A DNA stretch of 5,488 nt from Corynebacterium accolens (GTDB taxonomy: Bacteria; Actinomycetota; Actinomycetes; Mycobacteriales; Mycobacteriaceae). The notes beneath the pieces were generated by a model, which saw only the letters and a program-made list of their open reading frames with translations, ran no database searches and was not told the DNA's origin. Positions 1-5,488 of the stretch are shown here, in pieces. Numbering within the stretch: the stretch's first letter is position 1; each line of letters starts with the position of its first letter. The position numbers were made by a program, and so were the translations under genes. Location: the NCBI RefSeq assembly GCF_030515985.1, contig NZ_CP100376.1, positions 790,912-796,399 on the forward strand, read 5' to 3'.

Positions 1-1
1 C

Positions 2-694
2 CCGCCACAGGGAACGCAGTGGCGTGCCGATGAGACGGCGACCGATGGCGAGGCCCTCGTCGAATTCGCAGGACGGGCGTGTTATGAGTCTTTTGACAAA
101 CCCAACCCGCGCACCGCGACGAACTCCGCCTACCTGCACCACATCATGGAGGTAGGCCATACGGCGCTATTGGAACACGCCACGGCCACGATGTACATCA
201 CGGGGCTCTCGCGCTCAGCCAGCCATGAATTGGTTCGCCACCGGCATTTTTCCTTTTCGCAGCTATCCCAGCGCTTTGTGCACCCTAATGAGATGCACGT
301 AGCGCTGCCCAAGCTGGTGGAAGAAGATGAGCAATTACGCCGATTGGTCATGCAAGCCGTGGATGAAACCCGTTTTGTCTACGATGAGCTGCTAGAGGCC
401 TTGGAAGAAAAGCTGGATGAGCCGAATGCGCTGCTGCGAAAGAAGCAGGCGCGGCAGGCGGCGCGCGCAGTATTGCCCAATGCGACGGAAACCAGGCTCG
501 TCGTTACCGGCAATTACCGCGCGTGGCGCCACTTCATTGGGGCGCGGGCGGCTGAGCATGCTGATACGGAATTGCGCGAAGTGGCGGTGGAGTGCTTGAA
601 GCATTTGCAGGAGCAAGCACCAGCGCTTTTCGATGACTTCCATATCACCACGTTGGCCGATGGAACGCAGATGGCCGCAAGCCCTTACGCTTAA
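2..694 (+). CDS. thyX: Flavin-dependent thymidylate synthase ThyX (5' truncated by window edge)
   Basis: ThyX methylates dUMP to dTMP using methylenetetrahydrofolate, FAD and NADPH in the cytoplasm. The frame is open from the window edge (first full codon at position 2) to TAA at 692-694, giving 230 residues. The early stretch reads [13 protein letters not shown]. The signature RHR-x7-S is at fragment residues 79-89 ([13 protein letters not shown], bases 236-274). The C-terminal block [13 protein letters not shown] ends at fragment residue 182; by homology this Arg corresponds to the dUMP-binding Arg199 of M. tuberculosis ThyX. By comparison with that ~250-residue protein, about 17-20 N-terminal residues, the start codon and the RBS lie upstream of the window. 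An internal ATG at 146 is not the start, because conserved ThyX sequence continues upstream of it. dapA follows after 54 nt on the same strand. The CDS looks intact and is not a pseudogene. Confidence 0.97.
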   Translation, partial: PPQGTQWRADETATDGEALVEFAGRACYESFDKPNPRTATNSAYLHHIMEVGHTALLEHATATMYITGLSRSASHELVRHRHFSFSQLSQRFVHPNEMHVALPKLVEEDEQLRRLVMQAVDETRFVYDELLEALEEKLDEPNALLRKKQARQAARAVLPNATETRLVVTGNYRAWRHFIGARAAEHADTELREVAVECLKHLQEQAPALFDDFHITTLADGTQMAASPYA

Positions 695-734
695 CACGCG
701 CCACCCCGATGCGGCCAAAAGGTGCACTAGCGGG

Positions 735-740
735 TAACCT
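735..740 (+). promoter_or_regulatory. Probable dapA -10 element (TAACCT)
   Basis: TAACCT fits the corynebacterial -10 pattern TAnnnT and is followed by 8 nt before the dapA ATG at 749. Initiation would fall at about 747-749, giving a leaderless or nearly leaderless mRNA. This agrees with the lack of a Shine-Dalgarno sequence in 741-748. From memory, TAACCT is also the -10 hexamer of the studied C. glutamicum dapA promoter. No good -35 is visible at the expected distance (about 712-717), which is common in this genus. Position and motif are seen directly; promoter activity is inferred. Confidence 0.6.
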
Positions 741-748
741 TGACGGCT

Positions 749-1657
749 ATGAGCACAGGTATGACAGCAAAGACTGGCGTTGACACCTTCGGTCGCATTG
801 GCGTCGCCATGGTCACTCCGTTTGATCGTGACGGTGCGCTGGATGTAGAAGCGGGTCGCCGCCTGGCAGCTCATCTCGTAGACAACGGCGTGGATTCACT
901 CATCTTGGGTGGAACGACGGGCGAGTCTCCTACCACGTCCTTGGACGAAAAGTTGGAGCTGCTCAAGGCCGTAAAAGAGGAAGTGGGAGACCGCGTCCGG
1001 ATCTGTGCGGGCGCCGGAACGAATAACACCGCAACCTCGATTGAGGTTGCCCAAGCTTCCGCCGCCGCAGGAGCCGATAGCTTGCTCGTTGTGACTCCGT
1101 ATTACTCCAAGCCCTCCCAAAAGGGCGTCTACGAGCATTTTGCCGCAGTTGCTGATTCTACGGATCTGCCGATTTGCGTCTATGACATCCCTGGCCGCTC
1201 GGGCATCCCAGTGGCGTCGGATACGCTCCGCCGCCTTACGGAATTGCCGACTATCCAAGCCGTGAAGGACGCTAAGGGCGATCTTTCCGCGGCCGCAGAA
1301 CTCATCCAAGAAACCGACTTGGCGTGGTACTCCGGTGACGATCCGATTAACCTGCCGTGGCTATCCCTCGGTGCTTCGGGTTTCATCTCCGTCATCGGGC
1401 ACGCTGCGCCGCGTGCCTTGGTAGAACTCTATGAAGCTTTCGATGCGGGCGATTTGGCCCGCGCGCAAGAAATAAATTACTCAACGCTTCTTCCACTGAC
1501 CCGCGCTCAGGCGCGGTTGGGCGGAGCGACATTTGCAAAGGAAGCTCTGCGCCTGCAGGGCTTTGAAGTTGGCGATCCCCGCCTTCCTGTTACCGCCGCG
1601 AGCGAGGAGGAACGCGAGGTACTTCGCCGTGATTTGGAACAATCTGGAGTCCTTTAA
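749..1657 (+). CDS. dapA: 4-hydroxy-tetrahydrodipicolinate synthase DapA
   Basis: DapA condenses pyruvate with aspartate-semialdehyde, committing carbon to diaminopimelate for peptidoglycan and to lysine. The 302-residue product is a normal single-domain TIM barrel of the DHDPS/NAL family. All expected active-site residues are present: GTTGES with Thr56/Thr57, [11 protein letters not shown] with Tyr119, [11 protein letters not shown] with Tyr145 and Arg150, and AVKDAKGD with the Schiff-base Lys173. Each is offset by +12 from the E. coli positions (44/45, 107, 133, 138, 161). I chose ATG 749 because [11 protein letters not shown] matches the corynebacterial DapA N-terminus and because it lies 8 nt after a -10 motif. 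An in-frame TTG at 740 would add three residues (MTA) and is less likely. The gene follows thyX by 54 nt, and rnj starts 2 nt after its stop. Confidence 0.97.
   Translation: MSTGMTAKTGVDTFGRIGVAMVTPFDRDGALDVEAGRRLAAHLVDNGVDSLILGGTTGESPTTSLDEKLELLKAVKEEVGDRVRICAGAGTNNTATSIEVAQASAAAGADSLLVVTPYYSKPSQKGVYEHFAAVADSTDLPICVYDIPGRSGIPVASDTLRRLTELPTIQAVKDAKGDLSAAAELIQETDLAWYSGDDPINLPWLSLGASGFISVIGHAAPRALVELYEAFDAGDLARAQEINYSTLLPLTRAQARLGGATFAKEALRLQGFEVGDPRLPVTAASEEEREVLRRDLEQSGVL
1646..1649 (+). promoter_or_regulatory. rnj ribosome binding site inside the dapA 3' end
   Basis: GGAG lies 10 nt upstream of the rnj ATG at 1660 and falls within the last codons of dapA. Since dapA stops at 1655-1657, only two bases separate stop and start. 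Ribosomes finishing dapA could therefore reload on rnj, which would couple the two translationally. No TAnnnT-type promoter is evident at the junction, so rnj is probably read from the dapA or upstream operon promoter. Confidence 0.6.
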
Positions 1658-1659
1658 GA

Positions 1660-3816
1660 ATGACTGAACCCCGTAACCGTTCCCGCAAGGTCACCCGCAA
1701 GGCGGGTCCACCTTCGGAAACTGAGACCGCCTCCAATGAGGCGGCTTCGCCCGTATTTCAGGCCCCTGCAAATAACGCCGGCACTGCCGGAAATGAAGAC
1801 CAGGGCAACTCTGGCAAGAATAACTCTGCCGATAACAAGAACGACGGCGATAACAACGGCCGCCGCTCGCGTTCCCGTGGCGGCCGCGGCCGTGGCCGTG
1901 GTGGAAACGGCAATAATGGCAATGGCCAGGGAAATAACCACGGCGGCAATGGCCACGGTGGCAATAATAAGAACAACAACGGTGGCAACGGAAAGAACGG
2001 CAACGGCAAGGGCCGTGGCCGCAATAACAATAACCGCGGCCGCCGCAACGTGCCGAAGTCCATGCAGGGTGCTGATTTGACCAAGCGCCTGCCGGAACCG
2101 CCAAAGCAGGCGAAGGATACGCTGCGCATCTACGCCTTGGGCGGTATCTCCGAAATCGGCCGCAACATGACCGTCTTTGAGTACGGCGATGAGCTGCTCA
2201 TCATTGACTGCGGCGTGCTCTTCCCATCGTCTGGCGAGCCTGGCGTGGACCTCATCCTGCCGGACTTCGGGCCGATTGAGAAGAAGATCGACAAGGTCAA
2301 GGCCCTCGTGGTCACCCACGCCCACGAAGACCACATCGGTGCCATCCCGTGGCTGCTGAAGCTGCGCCCGGATATCCCCATCGTGGCTTCCCGTTTCACC
2401 ATCGCGCTTATTGCGGCCAAGTGTAAGGAACACCGCCAGAAGCCGAAGTTCGTCGAGGTCAACGAGAAGTCTGACGTGACCTACGGTTGCTTCCGCGTTC
2501 GCTTCTGGGCGGTCAACCACTCCGTGCCGGATGCGCTCGGCATCATGCTGGGCACCCCGGCAGGCAATATCATCCACACCGGTGATATCAAGCTTGACCA
2601 GACCCCGTTGGATAATCGCCCGACCGACCTTCCGGCGCTGTCTCGTTACGGCGACGAGGGCGTCGACCTCATGCTGTGCGATTCCACCAACGCCACCGTG
2701 CCGGGTGTATCCGCCTCCGAGGGCGATATCCCGGCCAACTTCAAGCGCTTGGTGGCTAATGCGAAGCAGCGCGTCATCTTGGCTTCCTTCGCCTCGAACG
2801 TCTACCGCGTGCAGGCCGCCATCGACGCTGCCGTGGCCAATGGCCGCAAGGTGGCCTTCAATGGCCGTTCGATGATGCGCAATATGGAAATCGCGGAAAA
2901 GATGGGCTTTTTGAAGGTCCCGCGCGGTACCATCATCCCCATCGACGAGGCCGCGAAGATGGCTCCGCACAAGACCATGCTCATTACCACTGGTACGCAG
3001 GGTGAGCCGATGGCCGCGCTGTCCCGCATGGCCCGCCGCGAGCACCGCCAGATCACGGTGCGCGATGGCGATACCATCATCTTCTCCTCCTCGCTCATCC
3101 CGGGCAACGAAGAGGCCGTATTCGGCGTTATCAATATGCTGTCCCAGATCGGTGCCAACGTCATTACCAACCAGGACGTCAAGGTCCACGCTTCCGGCCA
3201 CGGCTACTCCGGCGAGCTGCTCTTCCTGTACAACGCGGCGCGCCCGCGCAATGCCATGCCGGTCCACGGCGAGTGGCGCCACCTGCGTGCCAATAAGGAA
3301 TTGGCGATTTCCACCGGTGTGGCCCGCGACCGGACGGTCTTGGCGCAAAACGGTGTCGTGGTAGATCTGCGCAAGGGCCGCGCGGAGGTTGTCGGCCAGC
3401 TGCAGGTTGGCCACCTCTACGTCGATGGAGTGTCCATGGGCGATGTCGATGCCGATACCTTGGCAGACCGCACCAACCTGGGCGCCGGCGGCGTGGTATC
3501 CATTACCTGCGTGATTGATAACCGCACCTCCCGCCTGCTCGAGCACCCAACCGTGGCAACCACCGGTTTCTCCGATGATGACCGCGGCGTTGTGCCCGAG
3601 GTTGCGGAGATGGTGGAAAACACCATGAACGATCTCGCCGCAGAGGGCGAGAATGACACCTACCGGATGGTGCAAAAGCTGCGCCGCAAGGTCTCCAAGC
3701 TCATGGATTCCAAGTACAAGCGCGAGCCGGTTATTTTGCCCACCATCGTGCCGACGAATTCAGGCACGCTGCTTGCCGATGACGCCGATGTCGACGCCAG
3801 CCGCGAGTCCCTGTAG
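1660..3816 (+). CDS. rnj: Ribonuclease J with long low-complexity N-terminal extension
   Basis: RNase J is a metallo-beta-lactamase/beta-CASP nuclease with 5'-3' exonuclease and endonuclease activity in mRNA turnover and rRNA maturation. The product has 718 residues. Residues 1 to about 150 are disordered and rich in Gly, Asn, Arg and Lys. The catalytic core begins near LRIYALGGISEIGRNM (155-170). Metal ligands are visible: THAHEDH with His220, His222, Asp224 and His225, His287 in NHSVPDA, Asp309 in HTGDI, and His536 in PVHGEWRHL. The beta-CASP block includes DSTNA (341-345) and HASGHGYSGE with His514. Spacing matches B. subtilis RNase J1 as I recall it with an offset of about 146, so the extra length is mostly N-terminal. 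Mycobacterial RNase J (about 558 residues) lacks this extension. The start follows a GGAG at 1646 and sits 2 nt after the dapA stop. The first 700 codons contain no TTA, CTA or TCA. Confidence 0.96.
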   Translation: MTEPRNRSRKVTRKAGPPSETETASNEAASPVFQAPANNAGTAGNEDQGNSGKNNSADNKNDGDNNGRRSRSRGGRGRGRGGNGNNGNGQGNNHGGNGHGGNNKNNNGGNGKNGNGKGRGRNNNNRGRRNVPKSMQGADLTKRLPEPPKQAKDTLRIYALGGISEIGRNMTVFEYGDELLIIDCGVLFPSSGEPGVDLILPDFGPIEKKIDKVKALVVTHAHEDHIGAIPWLLKLRPDIPIVASRFTIALIAAKCKEHRQKPKFVEVNEKSDVTYGCFRVRFWAVNHSVPDALGIMLGTPAGNIIHTGDIKLDQTPLDNRPTDLPALSRYGDEGVDLMLCDSTNATVPGVSASEGDIPANFKRLVANAKQRVILASFASNVYRVQAAIDAAVANGRKVAFNGRSMMRNMEIAEKMGFLKVPRGTIIPIDEAAKMAPHKTMLITTGTQGEPMAALSRMARREHRQITVRDGDTIIFSSSLIPGNEEAVFGVINMLSQIGANVITNQDVKVHASGHGYSGELLFLYNAARPRNAMPVHGEWRHLRANKELAISTGVARDRTVLAQNGVVVDLRKGRAEVVGQLQVGHLYVDGVSMGDVDADTLADRTNLGAGGVVSITCVIDNRTSRLLEHPTVATTGFSDDDRGVVPEVAEMVENTMNDLAAEGENDTYRMVQKLRRKVSKLMDSKYKREPVILPTIVPTNSGTLLADDADVDASRESL
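1807..2049 (+). other. Coding low-complexity tract in rnj (RG-rich flanks around a Gly/Asn core)
   Basis: Residues 50-130 of RNase J form a low-complexity segment. An RG-rich block (RRSRSRGGRGRGRGG, residues 68-82) precedes a Gly/Asn core (about 83-115) with scattered His and Lys, followed by a second basic block (GKGRGRNNNNRGRR, 116-129). At DNA level this appears as irregular GGC-AAT/AAC codon runs. Synonymous codons are mixed: by eye 10 AAT and 17 AAC for Asn, with both CGC and CGT for Arg. This argues for selection on amino-acid composition rather than a recent tandem expansion. It resembles RGG-type RNA-binding disordered regions; that function is inferred. Confidence 0.8.
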
Positions 3817-3827
3817 GTTCTCCTACA
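3812..3827 (+). terminator. Small hairpin overlapping the rnj stop codon (weak)
   Basis: TGTAGG (3812-3817) and CCTACA (3822-3827) form a perfect 6-bp stem with a TTCT loop. The rnj TAG stop (3814-3816) lies in the left arm. No T-run follows; the next bases are A-rich (AAAAGG), so it does not look like a canonical intrinsic terminator. It may be a 3'-end structure or chance. Confidence 0.25.
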
Positions 3828-3853
3828 AAAGGATTTAATTCCGGCATAGTTTC

Positions 3854-3894
3854 TGTGCCCCAGCATTTCGATGACCTCGGTATGCTGGGGCACA
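3854..3894 (+). repeat. Perfect 13-bp inverted repeat abutting the TIGR03085 start codon
   Basis: TGTGCCCCAGCAT (3854-3866) is exactly complementary to ATGCTGGGGCACA (3882-3894), with a 15-nt loop (3867-3881). The final base of the right arm is the A of the ATG at 3894. A short TTTT (3900-3903) begins 5 nt after the stem. It could be the rnj-operon terminator, a translational attenuator that hides the only purine-rich stretch upstream of the start (GGGG, 3887-3890), or a dyad operator overlapping the promoter. The sequence alone does not decide between these. Confidence 0.85.
3881..3886 (+). promoter_or_regulatory. Candidate -10 element (TATGCT) for a leaderless TIGR03085 transcript
   Basis: TATGCT fits TAnnnT and ends 7 nt before ATG 3894, so initiation at the A of the start codon would give a leaderless mRNA. 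No convincing -35 is seen near 3858-3864. The hexamer overlaps the right arm of the 13-bp inverted repeat, so a dyad-binding repressor there would block the promoter. If transcription does start at 3894, the hairpin would be absent from this mRNA and present only in read-through RNA from rnj. Confidence 0.4.
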
Positions 3895-4520
3895 TGTCGT
3901 TTTCATCTTCCGAACGCGCCAAGATGGTCGCGCTTTTGCATCAGCTAGGTCCAGACGCCCCCACGCTGTGTGAAGGCTGGACCACGCGCGACTTAGTTGC
4001 CCACCTGTGGGTGCGCGAAAACCGTCCCGATGCCGCAGCGGGCATGTTCCTTTCGGTCCTGCAGCCCCACCTGGAAAAGGAATCCGCCAAGGTTGCCCGC
4101 CGCGATTTCGATGAGCTTGTCGATGCCTGGGGGAGGGGACCAGCAAAGTTCAACCCCGCACGTTTTCTCGATGCCCAGCAAAATTTGGGCGAACATTTTA
4201 TCCACCACGAGGATATCCGTCGCGCCAATGGCCAGACCGAACCCCGCGATTTCTCTGTCGCCGTGCAGAAGAAGCTGCACCGTTTTTTGAAGATCTGGGC
4301 CAAATTGAGCCTGCGTAAATCCACCCAGCCGGTGATCCTGCAGCCGGACGGGATGCCGCGCATCGTCGTGGCAGATAAGCACGGGGTAGCCGATCGCGGC
4401 GATCGCGTGGTCCGCGTAAGCGGGGAGGTCGGCGAACTCCTGCTGTGGGCGTACGGGCGCGATGTCGTGCAGGTCACCATCAATGGCGACGAGTCAGCCA
4501 TCAAGATGTCAACCCTGTAG
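3894..4520 (+). CDS. TIGR03085-type DinB/mycothiol-isomerase-fold protein, function unknown
   Basis: The 208-residue product resembles the actinobacterial TIGR03085 family, related to mycothiol-dependent maleylpyruvate isomerase and DinB four-helix metal-binding proteins. The helix-bundle part shows GPDAPTLCEGWTTRDLVAHL (19-38) with His37, and NLGEHFIHHEDIRRANG (97-113) with Glu100-x3-His104. These could form a His/Glu/His metal site like the H-ExxxH triad of maleylpyruvate isomerase. The C-terminal part (about 150-208) includes VRVSGEVGELLLWAYGRD, a typical C-terminal segment of these proteins. Metal binding and mycothiol use are inferred from the fold, and no substrate is known to me. I prefer ATG 3894 because MSFSSSERAKMVALL matches the usual N-terminus of the family. 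A GTG at 3855 would add 13 residues encoded entirely by the inverted repeat. The protein is soluble with no signal peptide. It lies between rnj and ftsK. Confidence 0.85.
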   Translation: MSFSSSERAKMVALLHQLGPDAPTLCEGWTTRDLVAHLWVRENRPDAAAGMFLSVLQPHLEKESAKVARRDFDELVDAWGRGPAKFNPARFLDAQQNLGEHFIHHEDIRRANGQTEPRDFSVAVQKKLHRFLKIWAKLSLRKSTQPVILQPDGMPRIVVADKHGVADRGDRVVRVSGEVGELLLWAYGRDVVQVTINGDESAIKMSTL

Positions 4521-4541
4521 GCTAGATAAAGTCGATTTTGT

Positions 4542-4561
4542 GGCCCATGCTGCGCCTTTTT
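4542..4561 (+). terminator. Possible weak intrinsic terminator after the TIGR03085 gene
   Basis: GGCCCA (4542-4547) can pair with TGCGCC (4551-4556) over a TGC loop with one C-C mismatch, leaving five pairs. TTTTT (4557-4561) follows at once. It lies about 20 nt after the stop at 4518-4520. The stem is short and the mismatch weakens it, so termination may be partial. Confidence 0.35.
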
Positions 4562-4574
4562 GGTCCGGACGCGG

Positions 4575-4580
4575 GATAAT
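4575..4580 (+). promoter_or_regulatory. Candidate distal ftsK -10 element (GATAAT)
   Basis: GATAAT matches TATAAT at five of six positions, and an overlapping TAATTT (4577-4582) fits TAnnnT. Initiation near 4587-4589 would give a leader of about 65 nt that includes the AAGG upstream of ftsK. No clear -35 lies 17-18 nt upstream. An 8-bp palindrome GTCCGGAC (4563-4570) sits just before it. Confidence 0.3.
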
Positions 4581-4638
4581 TTCCGGCCAACTAGCACTGC
4601 CAAGCGTGTGGCGTATGTGATTTGTGGGGTTTTCCGGT

Positions 4639-4644
4639 TAAGGT
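4639..4644 (+). promoter_or_regulatory. ftsK ribosome binding site (AAGG) or alternative -10 (TAAGGT)
   Basis: AAGG (4640-4643) lies 8 nt before ATG 4652 and is a reasonable Shine-Dalgarno match. The same bases form TAAGGT, which fits TAnnnT and ends 7 nt before the ATG, as needed for a leaderless start. The sequence cannot tell which role is real. The motif does support ATG 4652 over the out-of-frame ATG at 4647. Confidence 0.5.
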
Positions 4645-4651
4645 AAATGAC

Positions 4652-5488
4652 ATGTCTGCCAAAAATGCCTCCTCTCGCGGATCGCGCCGGAACCAGACGC
4701 GAGCATCGAAAAGCGCGCCTGGCCGGAAAGCGAACAGGTCGCGGCCATCTGGTCGCAGCCAGTCCAGCGCCGGTGTGCCAGAGACGCTGGAGATGACCTC
4801 GTCTGGGCGCGCGGCAGGAACGACGCAAGAGCGTACGGGGAGTGCATTTAGGGCCGTCGGCAAGGGGCTTGGCTCCGCTTTTGGTGCCACCGCGCGCGGA
4901 ATGGGCAATGTTGCCCGCGGCCTAGGCAATGGCCTTGCGGGCCTGAAGCCGAGCCAGGATGTAACTGCTGACGGCACGGAGGATTTCGAGAGAGCAAGGG
5001 AGCCACAGGAAATTTCTGATAGCGCCGGAAAAAAGAAGAAAAGCAAGGTAACTCGCGCGCGCGATATCGCAGCCGAAGAGGAGGCACAGGCTGCCGAGGA
5101 GGAGGCGGCTTCCCCGCAGGGCGGGTTGCGAGTCAATAATCCGGATGCGGTTGCCCTGGTGCTCATCGGCGTATCCATCGTCCTCGCCGCCACCGTGTGG
5201 TTTGGCGTTGCCGGCCAGGTGGGCGCCTGGGTAGGCAACCTGGTGCGCTACGTCATCGGCGCCGGCGCGTGGGTACTTCCCATTGCGCTCGTCGCGCTGG
5301 CCATTTCGCTCATGATGGAAATGGATGGTCCATCCGGGCGCATTAATCCGCGTATTGCGGGCGGCACGACGATTATCGTGCTGGCGATGCTGAGCCTCAT
5401 CCACATCTTTGCCGGCAATCCGCCGCTTGGGTTTACCACCGATACCGCGGGCGGGGCCGGCGGTATTGTTGGCTTTGCCATCGGCGGG
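4652..5488 (+). CDS. ftsK: DNA translocase FtsK, N-terminal part (3' truncated by window edge)
   Basis: FtsK anchors at the septum through its N-terminal membrane domain and pumps chromosome DNA during division with a C-terminal RecA-like motor. Only the first 279 codons are in the window, and the frame is open to the last base. Residues 1-40 are basic and Ser/Arg-rich (MSAKNASSRGSRRNQTR). Residues 64-98 form a Gly-rich amphipathic segment with repeated [KR]G[LM]G[NS]. KKKKSK (127-132) and an EEEAQAAEEEAA stretch (142-153) complete a charged linker. Membrane segments are seen at about 165-184 (ALVLIGVSIVLAATVWF), 200-222 (IALVALAISL) and 239-254 (IIVLAMLSLIHIF), and a fourth begins near 268. 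The order matches actinobacterial FtsK such as Rv2748c. The motor and gamma domains lie beyond the window. The motor is therefore not seen, and the identification rests on the N-terminus and gene context. AAGG at 4640 supports the start. Confidence 0.9.
   Translation, partial: MSAKNASSRGSRRNQTRASKSAPGRKANRSRPSGRSQSSAGVPETLEMTSSGRAAGTTQERTGSAFRAVGKGLGSAFGATARGMGNVARGLGNGLAGLKPSQDVTADGTEDFERAREPQEISDSAGKKKKSKVTRARDIAAEEEAQAAEEEAASPQGGLRVNNPDAVALVLIGVSIVLAATVWFGVAGQVGAWVGNLVRYVIGAGAWVLPIALVALAISLMMEMDGPSGRINPRIAGGTTIIVLAMLSLIHIFAGNPPLGFTTDTAGGAGGIVGFAIGG

Noticed and set aside
740..748. TTG start at 740 for DapA
   Set aside because: The homologous N-terminus begins MSTG at 749, and the TTG shares its first base with the -10 element, so it would lie upstream of the expected transcript start.
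695..748. Intrinsic terminator after thyX
   Set aside because: I found no stable stem followed by a T-run in this 54-nt gap; it is better explained as the dapA promoter region.
1909..2040. Repeated GGC-AAT/AAC units considered as a tandem repeat or CRISPR-like array
   Set aside because: Units are irregular, have no constant spacer length, lie in frame within rnj and are explained by Gly/Asn-rich coding.
1654..3675. A 673-codon open reading frame on the minus strand across rnj
   Set aside because: It is in exact codon register with rnj and exists because rnj lacks TTA, CTA and TCA. rnj on the + strand has complete catalytic motifs, and the antisense product has no recognisable domain.
3855..3893. 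GTG start at 3855 adding 13 residues to the TIGR03085 protein
   Set aside because: The added residues are encoded wholly by the hairpin, no ribosome site precedes the GTG, and the family N-terminus begins at the ATG at 3894.
3941..4828. A 295-codon minus-strand open frame spanning the TIGR03085 gene and the ftsK start
   Set aside because: It runs opposite two well-supported + strand genes and the gap between them, and shows no family motif.
4591..5238. A 215-codon minus-strand open frame opposite the ftsK start
   Set aside because: The + strand encodes a coherent FtsK N-terminus with membrane segments. The antisense product is biased Ala/Pro/Ser sequence with no motif.

Overview
The window is a housekeeping chromosomal segment of an actinobacterium, almost certainly a Corynebacterium. 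The basis is the protein sequences: a flavin-dependent ThyX with actinobacterial motifs, a DapA with the corynebacterial N-terminus MSTG-TAKTGV, an RNase J with a long Gly/Asn/Arg-rich N-terminal extension, and an actinobacterial FtsK. Moderately high GC and TAnnnT-type -10 elements fit. I cannot name the species.

Layout, all genes on the + strand: (1) 2-694, the 3' part of thyX, with about 17-20 N-terminal codons lying upstream of the window. (2) 695-748, a 54-nt gap with a likely dapA promoter (-10 TAACCT) placed so that transcription would start at or next to the dapA ATG. (3) 749-1657, dapA, the first committed step of the diaminopimelate/lysine pathway. (4) 1660-3816, rnj, starting 2 nt after the dapA stop and so probably co-transcribed and translationally coupled. 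(5) 3817-3893, a 77-nt gap holding a small hairpin on the rnj stop and a perfect 13-bp inverted repeat that ends on the next start codon. (6) 3894-4520, a DinB/mycothiol-dependent isomerase-fold protein of the TIGR03085 type, function unknown. (7) 4521-4651, a 131-nt gap with a possible weak terminator and candidate promoter elements. (8) 4652-5488, the first 279 codons of ftsK, running off the right edge. FtsK covers the last 837 bases and has no stop inside the window.

The order thyX-dapA-rnj matches the C. glutamicum dapB-ORF2-dapA-ORF4 operon as I recall it, where ORF2 is thyX and ORF4 is rnj. The genes share no single pathway: thymidylate synthesis, lysine/cell-wall DAP synthesis, RNA processing and chromosome segregation at division.

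I see no mobile element, CRISPR array, tRNA or rRNA, and no sign of a new multi-gene system. The points most worth a second look are the hairpin abutting the TIGR03085 gene, the low-complexity extension of RNase J, the rnj codon bias that leaves its antisense strand open, an amphipathic 3-4 repeat in the FtsK N-terminus, and a repeated spacing of TAnnnT motifs 7-8 nt upstream of three start codons.
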